Source of the DNA: Treponema sp.
GTDB lineage: Bacteria > Spirochaetota > Spirochaetia > Treponematales > Treponemataceae
Assembly (NCBI GenBank): GCA_024695475.1
Contig: JAILIC010000034.1
Coordinates: 1 to 50,922, forward strand
Direction: 5' to 3'
Length of the DNA stretch: 50,922 nucleotides
In this document: piece by piece, positions 19,286 to 27,672 of the stretch
Layout: the number at the start of each line of letters is the position of its first letter
Numbering within the stretch: position 1 is the stretch's first letter
Translations under genes and position numbers: made by a program
Notes under the pieces: generated by a model
Seen by the model: the letters and a program-made list of their open reading frames with translations, nothing else
Databases searched by the model: none
Told to the model about the DNA's origin: nothing

Positions 19286-19346
19286 AAGGGTGCCTATCTG
19301 GATTTACGGGATACGTATGTCCAGATAGGCACCCTTTTTCTTTTTA
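19286..19346 (+). terminator. Intrinsic terminator / attenuator in the asnB leader
   Basis: Perfect 17-bp inverted repeat: the left arm (19286-19302) begins AAGGGTGCC and the right arm (19320-19336) ends GGCACCCTT. They enclose a 17-base loop that can itself form a small TACG-GGATA-CGTA hairpin. The run TTTTTCTTTTT follows on the plus strand only. No plus-strand gene lies upstream for it to terminate, since opp runs the other way, and it sits between the asnB promoter and the asnB ribosome site. Attenuation of asnB, or a short discrete RNA, is the natural reading. Confidence 0.75.
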
Positions 19347-19376
19347 TTAAACTGAATGGTCTTCTAAGGGGTGAAT

Positions 19377-21080
19377 ATGTGTGGTTTTGTAGGTGCCTTT
19401 GATTTACAGAGTGGGGCGCTTCCTGTTGAAGAAGGATTAAAACAGGAGCTGCGAGAGCGAGTTATTTCTATGTCTCGTAAAATTAGACATAGAGGACCGG
19501 ATTGGTCTGGAGTTTATGCTGATGAAAATGCCATTTTAAGTCACGAGCGTTTGGCTATCGTTGATCCGCTTTCGGGTAAACAGCCATTGGTTAGTGTTGA
19601 TGGAACAGTCATTTTGGCAGTTAATGGTGAAATTTATAACCATAAGCAAATACGTGAGCGCTACAAAGATACGTATGCATTTAAGACTAACTCAGATTGT
19701 GAAGTTATTATTCCTCTGTATCAAGAAAAGGGAACTGCTTTTTTGGAAGATTTAAGCGGTGATTTTGCATTTGCATTATATGATAAGACTAAAGACGCAT
19801 ACTTGATTGGCCGCGATCCTATAGGAATTGTCCCTTTGTATCAAGGTTGGGATCCTGATGGTCGGTACTATGTTGCAAGTGAGTTAAAAGCTTTGGAGGG
19901 TGTCTGTTGTACTATCGAAGAATTCCCTAATGGCAGCTACTTTTGGAGTAAAGACGAAAAGCCGACTCGCTATTATCACCGCTCATGGGAGTCTTTTGAC
20001 GCAGTAAAAGACAATAAGAGCGATGTTGCAAAGATCAGGAGCGGCTTGGAAGATGCTGTAAAACGACAGTTGATGTGCGATGTTCCTTATGGTGTTTTGC
20101 TGTCAGGAGGATTGGATTCATCAATTATTGCAGCGGTTGCTCAACGATTTGCTAAAAAGCGTATTGAAAGTGAAGGAACACAGGAAGCCTGGTGGCCGCG
20201 TCTTCATAGTTTTGCGGTTGGACTGGAAGGATCTCCTGATTTATTGGCAGCTCGTAAGGCAGCGGAGTTTATTGGAACAGTTCATCACGAAGTACATTTT
20301 ACCGTTCAGGAAGCATTGGATATTTTGCCAGATGTTATCTATCATATAGAAACGTATGATATAACAACAGTCCGTGCATCAACACCAATGTTCCTGCTTG
20401 CTCGTGTTATAAAATCAATGGGAATCAAGATGGTACTGAGTGGAGAAGGTAGTGATGAGTTATTTGGTGGCTATCTCTATTTTCATAAGGCACCAAATGC
20501 ACAGGAATTTCATGAGGAACTGGTACGAAAAATCAGTAAACTGCATCTCTATGACTGCTTAAGAGCAAATAAATCTCTGATGGCATGGGGGGTTGAAGGT
20601 CGTGTACCATTTCTTGATAAAGCATTTGTTGATATTGCTATGAATGTAAACCCTCAGGATAAAATGAGTATTGTACAGCCTGATGGTTCTCAGCGTATGG
20701 AAAAATGGATTTTGAGAAAGGCTTTTGAAGATTACCTACCAAAGGAAATTGTCTGGAGGCAAAAAGAGCAGTTTAGTGATGGTGTAGGATATAGTTGGAT
20801 AGATACACTAAAGCAGGTGACTGAGCAAAAAGTATCTGATGCTCAGTTTGCAGCTCGAGCAAAACGCTTTCCTATAAATACTCCAGTAACAAAGGAAGAG
20901 TATTATTACCGTTCTGTGTATTCGACCTTCTTTCCATCGGAAACGGCAGCTCAAACTGTACCACATGAGGCTAGTGTTGCTTGTTCTACTGCTAAAGCTT
21001 TGGAATGGGATGCTGCATGGAAATCTATGGATGAGCCAAGCGGAAGAGCTGTCCTTGGTGTGCATGAACATGCATATTAA
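19377..21080 (+). CDS. asnB: Asparagine synthase (glutamine-hydrolysing)
   Basis: AsnB amidates aspartate using glutamine and ATP. The 567-residue protein begins MCGFVGAFD, so Cys2 is the glutaminase nucleophile. The ATG at 19377 is therefore preferred over the GTG at 19371, and AAGGGG lies just upstream. Residues 50-105 contain RHRGPDWSG, the HERLAIVDPLSGKQP block and NGEIYNH. The synthetase domain shows the pyrophosphate loop LLSGGLDSSIIAA near residue 245, SGEGSDELFGGY near 360 and WGVEGRVPFLD near 405. Length and order fit bacterial AsnB. It stands alone, preceded by a promoter and a terminator hairpin and followed by a tRNA gene. Confidence 0.96.
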   Translation: MCGFVGAFDLQSGALPVEEGLKQELRERVISMSRKIRHRGPDWSGVYADENAILSHERLAIVDPLSGKQPLVSVDGTVILAVNGEIYNHKQIRERYKDTYAFKTNSDCEVIIPLYQEKGTAFLEDLSGDFAFALYDKTKDAYLIGRDPIGIVPLYQGWDPDGRYYVASELKALEGVCCTIEEFPNGSYFWSKDEKPTRYYHRSWESFDAVKDNKSDVAKIRSGLEDAVKRQLMCDVPYGVLLSGGLDSSIIAAVAQRFAKKRIESEGTQEAWWPRLHSFAVGLEGSPDLLAARKAAEFIGTVHHEVHFTVQEALDILPDVIYHIETYDITTVRASTPMFLLARVIKSMGIKMVLSGEGSDELFGGYLYFHKAPNAQEFHEELVRKISKLHLYDCLRANKSLMAWGVEGRVPFLDKAFVDIAMNVNPQDKMSIVQPDGSQRMEKWILRKAFEDYLPKEIVWRQKEQFSDGVGYSWIDTLKQVTEQKVSDAQFAARAKRFPINTPVTKEEYYYRSVYSTFFPSETAAQTVPHEASVACSTAKALEWDAAWKSMDEPSGRAVLGVHEHAY

Positions 21081-21095
21081 ACTTTGTATTGGTCA

Positions 21096-21123
21096 TTGAC
21101 GTAATAAATAAAAATGTGATAAT
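21096..21123 (+). promoter_or_regulatory. tRNA gene promoter
   Basis: TTGACG (21096-21101), a 16-base spacer and GATAAT (21118-21123) preceded by TGT (an extended -10) lie 13 bases before the tRNA. Confidence 0.6.
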
Positions 21124-21136
21124 ATGACCAATACAC

Positions 21137-21209
21137 GGGCCATTAGCTCAGCGGTTAGAGCAGAGGACTCATAATCCTTTGGTCCCCAGTTCAAATCTAG
21201 GATGGCCCA
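21137..21209 (+). tRNA. tRNA with CAT anticodon (Ile2 or elongator Met)
   Basis: A 73-base cloverleaf. The 7-bp acceptor GGGCCAT/ATGGCCC is perfect with discriminator A. The D arm is AGCTCAGCGGTTAGAGC. The anticodon stem GAGGA/TCCTT encloses CTCATAA, and the T arm has loop TTCAAAT with one C-A mismatch in the stem. CCA is not encoded. The body (TTAGCTCAG, GACTCATAATC, TTGGTC) resembles the CAT-anticodon tRNA-Ile2, whose C34 becomes lysidine, slightly more than elongator Met. A tRNA-specific model would be needed to separate the two. Confidence 0.9.
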
Positions 21210-21210
21210 T

Positions 21211-21239
21211 AAAATCCAGCTTCGGCTGGATTTTTTTTT
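21211..21239 (+). terminator. Intrinsic terminator of the tRNA
   Basis: AAAATCCAGC-TTCG-GCTGGATTTT forms a 10-bp stem closed by a stable UUCG tetraloop and runs into a tract of T residues immediately after the tRNA. Confidence 0.9.
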
Positions 21240-21391
21240 ACCCTTATAACTAATTGTGTACAGTATATTAAGTTTTAATAAGCTATAGTAATTTGTATTT
21301 ATCGTTTGCTTTTGTATATATTGTATTATATACTTAAATTTAGATAAAGCATTCTAAGGATATAGACAGCTCATTTTCTTATCATAATGCT

Positions 21392-22507
21392 ATGAATATA
21401 CGAATTATTTGTAACCGGATATTTTTCGGGTTAGACAATTTGTCTCTCTTTCCCAAAATAAAACCAGTTATGGAACGAGAAAACGTACAGTCTCTGATTC
21501 AAACGAGCGGTTTTTTTGCATTCATATTGATTTGGCTGGTTGGTTTTTCTTTTGTTTCAGAACAGTTTTCGCATAATGCAATAATATATACGACTGCTTT
21601 TTTATGTAGCCTTACTATATTTTTATTAAGTCGGTTTGTATTCCGTAAAAGCGGAAAAGTCATCCTTGTTTTATTTTACCTTTTGATTATAGCGGCATTT
21701 GTATTTGGTACCTTTATTTGTAATTTTGGTATAAATAAAGGTGTTGGAACAACCTTTAATGTACTGCTTGTGGCAATGCCATTTTTAATTAGTGATTTTG
21801 CTTGGCGTATTGATTTGACGCTTCTTATTTCATCCATTGTGTTTCTCTTTTTTTCATATATAGAAAAGGATATATCGATATTTCGTATTGATTTAGTCAA
21901 TGTGGTTTGTTTTTTAACACTTGCTCTATATATCAATACGATGCAACAGATTCGTCGTTTTGGTGATTACTATCATAGCTATATCATAAAAAGGCAGCGG
22001 GATATTGATCCCCTTACCGGATTGTTAAACAAGACTGCGCTTGAGCTGAGGATACGAGCCTTGCTCAGTGCCTCTAATGTACATGGTGCATTAATGATAC
22101 TTGATATGGACAATTTTAAGTCGGTAAATGATCATTATGGGCATGCAGTTGGAGATTATGTTATTACGATATTTGGTAAGTGTCTGGAGAACTTTACGCG
22201 TAATACTGATATCGTTGGTCGCTTTGGCGGTGATGAATTTATTATATTTTTTCCTGACTTAAATGATGCCGAGGAGCTTATGACCAGGGCAAAAGAACTT
22301 ATCACAGAAATTCACACATTCTTTGCCCAGACGGTGGAAGTAGAAGATGTAACGGTATCTATTGGATGTACTGTGGTTACTGATAACTGCCGCGATTATG
22401 AAATTTTATTTAATCATATAGATAAAGCATTGTATCGTGCAAAAGCTGCCGGTAAAAATACTTGCTGCTTATATGAGGCTGATGTAGAAAAAAAACTGAA
22501 TAATTAA
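21392..22507 (+). CDS. Membrane-bound diguanylate cyclase (GGDEF)
   Basis: A 371-residue protein with about six hydrophobic segments between residues 35 and 190, then a GGDEF domain (about 200-365). The catalytic motif RFGGDEF lies near residue 279. The inhibitory I-site RNTD is exactly five residues before GGDEF, so product feedback is expected. DPLTGLLNKTALELR and LDMDNFKSVNDHYGHAVGD are intact, supporting synthesis of cyclic di-GMP at the inner membrane. The signal sensed by the membrane part is unknown. The ATG has no Shine-Dalgarno; TATCAT lies exactly six bases upstream, so the mRNA may be leaderless, although no good -35 is visible. Confidence 0.9.
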   Translation: MNIRIICNRIFFGLDNLSLFPKIKPVMERENVQSLIQTSGFFAFILIWLVGFSFVSEQFSHNAIIYTTAFLCSLTIFLLSRFVFRKSGKVILVLFYLLIIAAFVFGTFICNFGINKGVGTTFNVLLVAMPFLISDFAWRIDLTLLISSIVFLFFSYIEKDISIFRIDLVNVVCFLTLALYINTMQQIRRFGDYYHSYIIKRQRDIDPLTGLLNKTALELRIRALLSASNVHGALMILDMDNFKSVNDHYGHAVGDYVITIFGKCLENFTRNTDIVGRFGGDEFIIFFPDLNDAEELMTRAKELITEIHTFFAQTVEVEDVTVSIGCTVVTDNCRDYEILFNHIDKALYRAKAAGKNTCCLYEADVEKKLNN

Positions 22508-22545
22508 AACGCCAAAGAATCATTTTTTTTCATTTTTCTGTTGTA

Positions 22546-22574
22546 TTGAAAAAGCCCTGCCAAATTCGTATACT
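22546..22574 (+). promoter_or_regulatory. purL promoter predicted to give a leaderless mRNA
   Basis: TTGAAA (22546-22551), a 17-base spacer and TATACT (22569-22574), then six bases and the purL ATG at 22581. A start seven bases past the -10 falls on the A of ATG. No Shine-Dalgarno is present. Confidence 0.7.
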
Positions 22575-22580
22575 TGTAAA

Positions 22581-25500
22581 ATGTTCCGGTTGTATATTGA
22601 AAGAAAGACTGGCTTTGAAAATGAAGCTAAACGGTATTTGGCTGATATTGTTGATTTTTTAGGAATATCTGCCTTGGTTGGTGTGCGCTATCTTAACCGA
22701 TATGATGTAGAAAATGTTTCTGAGGGGGTCGCACAAGTTGCCGCAACTCGTATCTTTTCGGAACCACAAAGTGATTTTTTTGTAACAGATGAGGCTTCTG
22801 TCAATTATGATAAAGCTCCGGCTTTGCGACGTTGTTGTTGCTTTGATGGAGATGACGAGGTAGGCAGTACTGCAAAGTCTGTTGCTCATCATGTGATTGC
22901 TTGGGAGTATTTACCTGGCCAGTATGATCAACGGTCTGATTCTGCAGAGCAGTGTTTGCGTCTGCTTCGCGAAGGATTGTCAAAGACTATTGCTGTCAAT
23001 ACTAACCCGCCGATTGTACGTTGTGCAAAAATCTTAGTATTGTATGGCGATTTAAGTGAAAGTGATTTAAAAAAGATAAAAGAATATGTAATAAACCCTG
23101 TCGATTCCCGACTTGCGTCCCTTGAAATCCCTAAAACACTAGTAATGAATGTTGCACAGCCTGAGGATATTCCTGTAGTTGCAGGTTTTATAAACTGGAA
23201 TGCTCAGGAGCTTGAAGCCTATCGTGTAAAAATGGGCTTGGCCATGGATGCACTTGATATAGCCTTTTTGCAAGATTACTTCAAAGGTAAACAGCGAGAT
23301 CCATCAGAGACTGAAATTCGTGTTTTGGATACGTATTGGTCAGATCATTGCCGCCATACAACATTCCTGACGGAATTAGAACATATCACTGTAGAAGATG
23401 GTCCTTATAAAAAAGTTATCGAAGAATCATTGGCACAGTATAAAGCTTTGCATGCAGATATCTATGCAGATCGTACCGATAAACCACTTACCTTGATGGA
23501 TATGGCTACTATTGGGGCCAAGTATCTGAGAAAACACGGAAAACTCGAAGATTTAGAGCAGTCAGAAGAAAACAATGCTTGTTCAATCTATATGGATGTC
23601 CATTATACGACAGATGCCTCTGGCAAACCGTTAGCTGCTGACAGTCCTGATGCTACAGAGCGCTGGCTCTTAATGTTTAAAAATGAAACACACAATCATC
23701 CTACAGAAATCGAGCCATTTGGTGGTGCGGCCACTTGTATCGGTGGTGCAATCCGAGACCCGTTGTCAGGCCGCTCATGGGTATATCAGGCAATGCGTAT
23801 ATCAGGTGCTGCGGATCCTCGTGTCCCTGTATCAGAGACACTTGAAGGTAAATTACCTCAGATTAAATTGGTACGCGAAGCAGCCCAGGGATACTCTTCC
23901 TATGGTAATCAGATTGGTTTGACTACTGGTCAGGTTGTTGAAATCTATCACCCGGGATATGTCGCAAAACGTATGGAGCTAGGAGCTGTTATTGCTGCAG
24001 CTCCTCTTGATATCGTAGTACGAGAGCGACCTGCAAAAGGTGATGTAGTTATTCTTCTTGGTGGGGGAACTGGTCGTGATGGTATTGGTGGTGCAACAGG
24101 ATCTTCAAAGATCCATACACAATCAAGTGTCACTACTGCCGCTGCTGAAGTACAAAAAGGTAATGCTGTTGAAGAGCGTAAAATCCAGCGCCTGTTCCGC
24201 AATAAGCAGGTCAGTCTGATGATAAAACGCTGTAACGATTTTGGTGCCGGTGGTGTTTCTGTTGCTATTGGTGAGCTTGCACCTGGATTGGATATTAATC
24301 TTGATGCGGTACCTAAAAAATATGACGGACTTAATGGTACGGAACTTGCAATTTCTGAATCTCAGGAGCGCATGGCCGTTGTTGTTGATCCAAAAGATGT
24401 GGATGCATTTATACAGGCAGCTGCAGCTGAAAACCTGAATGCTGTTGTTGTTGCGTCAGTTACGGATACAGACCGTTTGGTAATGAAGTGGCGAGGTAAG
24501 GTGATTGTTGATTTGGATAGATCATTCCTTGATGCAGCCGGTGCCCGACATATCGCTGATGCAGTTATTGCAAATCCAGCTGCTCCAGAAGAGTCTCCGC
24601 TGGTTAAGCCACTCGAAACAGTCGGTGAGCAACTTGATGGTTTTGGCAATGATCAGTCTCCGTGGCTTACCAATATGAGAGACTTGGCATGTTGCTCTCA
24701 AAAAGGTTTGGGAGAGCGATTTGATGGCAGTATAGGTTCTGCTTCAGTATTGTTCCCCTATGGTGGTAATACACAAAATACTCCAGAGTCAGGTATGGTA
24801 GCCAAGATACCAGTTGTGTCACCTCGCGAGACTTCAACAGTCAGCATGATGACTTATGGTTTTGATCCTCGTGTCTCGCAATGGAGTCCATGGCATGGTG
24901 CACAAGTAGCAGTTTTGTCCTCTCTGGCTAAAATTACCTGCTTGGGTGGTGATGCTTCTACAGCACGACTTACCTTCCAGGAGTTCTTTGGTCGTGCAGT
25001 TGATACAAAAACATGGGGATATCCTGCAGCAGCGTTGTTGGGCGCAATTGATGCACAAGTTAAGATGGGAACAGGCTCTATAGGTGGCAAAGATAGTATG
25101 AGCGGTTCATTTGGAAAAATGAATGTACCTCATACTTTGGTGTCTTTTGCTGTTACTCATGATGATGTAAAACATGTTGTTAGTGGTGCATTTAAAAAGC
25201 CATGTGATGATATTTACATTGTAACTGTGCCTTATTCTAAGGAACTGGTACCTGACTTTGCAGTTTTTGCACAGAACAATAAAGCTCTGTATGCCCTTAA
25301 TGATCAAGGTAAAATACAAGCAATGTATCCTGTTAGTGCAGGTGGTATTGCCGAAGCAATTGCAAAGATGTGTCTTGGTAATGCTCTCGGTGCGTATATA
25401 TCAGATGTGCCAGTTTCATGTACTATGGCAAATCGTAAAGGGGAAAAAGCAAGACACAGTGATTTATTTACTCCGCTTTATGGTTCTATTATTGTCGAAA

Positions 25501-26618
25501 CAAGTGAAGATCTTACTAAAAATACAGCCTTTGCTGCCGGCACTGTTTATAAGCTCGGCTGTACGATTCCTGCACATGTTATCGAGACACCATTTGATGA
25601 TCCGATTTTACTGGATGACATTGAGCTGGCGTGGTCAATTGGACTTGGTGGTACATTCCCTATATCCAGTGATACTGATGGTGACCCGTTGCCAGAATGG
25701 GCAGTTAAACCACATCAATCATTGGAAGCAGTGCGCAAAAACCCAGTATTTAAGACTGGTAATGCCGCTCCTTCAGTATTGATACCAGTGTTTCCTGGTA
25801 CAAACTGTGAATATGATATGGCACGTGCATTTAACCTTGCTGGTGCAAAGACAAAGATTGTCGTATTTGCAAATAATACCCAGCAGGCTTTGATTGACTC
25901 ATTGGATCGGCTTGCCAAGGAATTACGTGAAACTCAGATTTTGGCTATACCTGGAGGTTTTTCAGCAGGTGATGAACCTGATGGCTCAGGAAAATTTATA
26001 GCCAATGTTCTTCGTGAAGGACGTATCGCTCAGGAAATTACAAACTTACTTGAAAAACGCGATGGTCTTATTCTTGGTATTTGTAATGGATTCCAGGCAT
26101 TGATAAAGACAGGATTGGTTCCGTATGGTAAGATTATGGAACCATCAGAAGAATTGCCTACATTGACCTATAATACCATTGGACATCACTTATCACGTAT
26201 TGTTCGTACAAAGATGGTATCGGCCATGAGCCCATGGGCGTTGCATCCATCGGTTATCGATGAACGAATGCATTTAGTTCCTATATCACATGGTGAGGGG
26301 CGTGTTATCATTAAAGAAGACCTTGCCAAGCAGTTATTTGCTCAAGGTCAGGTGTTTAGCCAATATGCTGACACCAATGGTATGGTAACAACTGATGAGC
26401 CGGGTAATCCTAATGGTTCGTACTATGCAATTGAAGGTTTGACAAGCCCTGATGGTAGAGTGCTGGGTAAAATGGGACATAGCGAACGTACGATGGGAAC
26501 CGGTCCGCTTGGTAGTTCAAAGGATTTGCTGATGAATGTTGCAGGAGATCCAATGACAAACCCATTGGGTAACTCTTGTCAGAATATATTTGCTGCAGGT
26601 GTTAACTACTTTAATTAA
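22581..26618 (+). CDS. purL: Phosphoribosylformylglycinamidine synthase, long form
   Basis: A single 1345-residue FGAM synthase, step 4 of purine synthesis, using FGAR, glutamine and ATP. Like the proteobacterial form it fuses PurS-like, PurL and PurQ parts. The synthetase section includes YWSDHCRHTTF near residue 250, NETHNHPTEIEPFGGAATCIGG near residue 370, and a second half with SIGGKDSMSG near residue 833. The C-terminal amidotransferase shows IPGGFSAGDEP, the nucleophile Cys in ILGICNGFQALI near residue 1170, and ISHGEGR with the partner His. No ribosome site is seen; the promoter places the transcript start on the ATG. A lipoprotein gene follows after 32 bases. Confidence 0.97.
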   Translation: MFRLYIERKTGFENEAKRYLADIVDFLGISALVGVRYLNRYDVENVSEGVAQVAATRIFSEPQSDFFVTDEASVNYDKAPALRRCCCFDGDDEVGSTAKSVAHHVIAWEYLPGQYDQRSDSAEQCLRLLREGLSKTIAVNTNPPIVRCAKILVLYGDLSESDLKKIKEYVINPVDSRLASLEIPKTLVMNVAQPEDIPVVAGFINWNAQELEAYRVKMGLAMDALDIAFLQDYFKGKQRDPSETEIRVLDTYWSDHCRHTTFLTELEHITVEDGPYKKVIEESLAQYKALHADIYADRTDKPLTLMDMATIGAKYLRKHGKLEDLEQSEENNACSIYMDVHYTTDASGKPLAADSPDATERWLLMFKNETHNHPTEIEPFGGAATCIGGAIRDPLSGRSWVYQAMRISGAADPRVPVSETLEGKLPQIKLVREAAQGYSSYGNQIGLTTGQVVEIYHPGYVAKRMELGAVIAAAPLDIVVRERPAKGDVVILLGGGTGRDGIGGATGSSKIHTQSSVTTAAAEVQKGNAVEERKIQRLFRNKQVSLMIKRCNDFGAGGVSVAIGELAPGLDINLDAVPKKYDGLNGTELAISESQERMAVVVDPKDVDAFIQAAAAENLNAVVVASVTDTDRLVMKWRGKVIVDLDRSFLDAAGARHIADAVIANPAAPEESPLVKPLETVGEQLDGFGNDQSPWLTNMRDLACCSQKGLGERFDGSIGSASVLFPYGGNTQNTPESGMVAKIPVVSPRETSTVSMMTYGFDPRVSQWSPWHGAQVAVLSSLAKITCLGGDASTARLTFQEFFGRAVDTKTWGYPAAALLGAIDAQVKMGTGSIGGKDSMSGSFGKMNVPHTLVSFAVTHDDVKHVVSGAFKKPCDDIYIVTVPYSKELVPDFAVFAQNNKALYALNDQGKIQAMYPVSAGGIAEAIAKMCLGNALGAYISDVPVSCTMANRKGEKARHSDLFTPLYGSIIVETSEDLTKNTAFAAGTVYKLGCTIPAHVIETPFDDPILLDDIELAWSIGLGGTFPISSDTDGDPLPEWAVKPHQSLEAVRKNPVFKTGNAAPSVLIPVFPGTNCEYDMARAFNLAGAKTKIVVFANNTQQALIDSLDRLAKELRETQILAIPGGFSAGDEPDGSGKFIANVLREGRIAQEITNLLEKRDGLILGICNGFQALIKTGLVPYGKIMEPSEELPTLTYNTIGHHLSRIVRTKMVSAMSPWALHPSVIDERMHLVPISHGEGRVIIKEDLAKQLFAQGQVFSQYADTNGMVTTDEPGNPNGSYYAIEGLTSPDGRVLGKMGHSERTMGTGPLGSSKDLLMNVAGDPMTNPLGNSCQNIFAAGVNYFN

Positions 26619-26650
26619 TAGATATCCCCCCTTACAAGGAGATTATACAG

Positions 26651-27670
26651 ATGAATAAAAAAATATATGTATTACTGAGCCTTTGTGCAGTATGTGCTCT
26701 TTTTATCGGATGCAATGCAAAGGTTGATAAAAATGGTTTTTATCATGATTTTGATGATGCCAAAAAGGCTGCTGTCTCTGAAGGAAAAAACATCCTTTTG
26801 TTTGTTTCGTCTTTTGAGGATGATAATGGAGCCAGTTCTTTGTTGCAAAATAATGTGTTTGCTACTCAGGAAGCAAAAAACTCAATTGCTAAAAAGTACG
26901 CATGTGTAAACCTTAATTTTTCAAATGCAGAATATGAGTCTGCATCTATCGATCCTGCTACAGCAAGCAATAAAGCAAAAAAACAGGCAGAAAAAATAGT
27001 AGCACAGTATCAGAAAAAGATTGCGATAGTCAGCAACTTGGCAATTCAGGGTACACCTTCTGTATTCTTGTTTAGCCCGGAAGGTTATCTCATTTGTGAC
27101 GTACCAGTTGCAGAGATATCAGACTATGCTGGTTTTATGGCAGCACTGGAATCAAAAGCTGAGCTTGAGATAACGATGAAAAATCTTATTGCTGCTACCG
27201 TAACAGGTAGTAACTTGGAACGGGCTTCTGGTATCGATGTATTATACGAAGCAACAGCTCCAGAATCTCGTGGCTTACTCAAAGAGTTGATTTTGCAGTT
27301 TAACGAGTTGGACAAAAATAATGAGTTGCAGCTTGGTGGTAAATATGTACTTGCTGTTGCAAATATTCAGGCATTAGAAGCTTCTGTTGAACAGCGTTAT
27401 ATGGACGCTGTTCAGATATTTGCTACTGCGGCAGAGTCTCCACTTATTTCTGGTATTCAAAAGCAGCAGGCTTATTATATGGCAGGTTATACCATGGCGC
27501 AGCTTGGTATGAATGATTTAGACGCTATTGCCTCGTATTTTCAAAAGTCCTATGAAGCAGCTCCTGACAGTGAATATGCACCACAGATACAGCAGATGAT
27601 TATGATGGCCTATGCCATGAAACAGACTCCTGCTCCTGAGGAAGGCGTTGCTACCGAAGGTAACGAATAA
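26651..27670 (+). CDS. Lipoprotein with thioredoxin-like fold lacking the CxxC pair
   Basis: A 339-residue protein with a signal peptide and lipobox (LFIGC, Cys21). Residues about 35-165 follow a thioredoxin-like pattern (DDAKKAAVSEGKNILLFVSS, then GTPSVFLFSPEG with a cis-proline-type TP). The position of the redox CxxC reads SSFEDDN, so it should not be a disulphide oxidoreductase. The C-terminal 150 residues are helical and TPR-like (IQKQQAYYMAGYTMAQLG, AIASYFQKSYEAAPDSEYA), suggesting protein binding. It lies 32 bases after purL and two bases before a TlyC-type gene. Function is not recognised. Confidence 0.7.
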   Translation: MNKKIYVLLSLCAVCALFIGCNAKVDKNGFYHDFDDAKKAAVSEGKNILLFVSSFEDDNGASSLLQNNVFATQEAKNSIAKKYACVNLNFSNAEYESASIDPATASNKAKKQAEKIVAQYQKKIAIVSNLAIQGTPSVFLFSPEGYLICDVPVAEISDYAGFMAALESKAELEITMKNLIAATVTGSNLERASGIDVLYEATAPESRGLLKELILQFNELDKNNELQLGGKYVLAVANIQALEASVEQRYMDAVQIFATAAESPLISGIQKQQAYYMAGYTMAQLGMNDLDAIASYFQKSYEAAPDSEYAPQIQQMIMMAYAMKQTPAPEEGVATEGNE

Positions 27671-27672
27671 GT

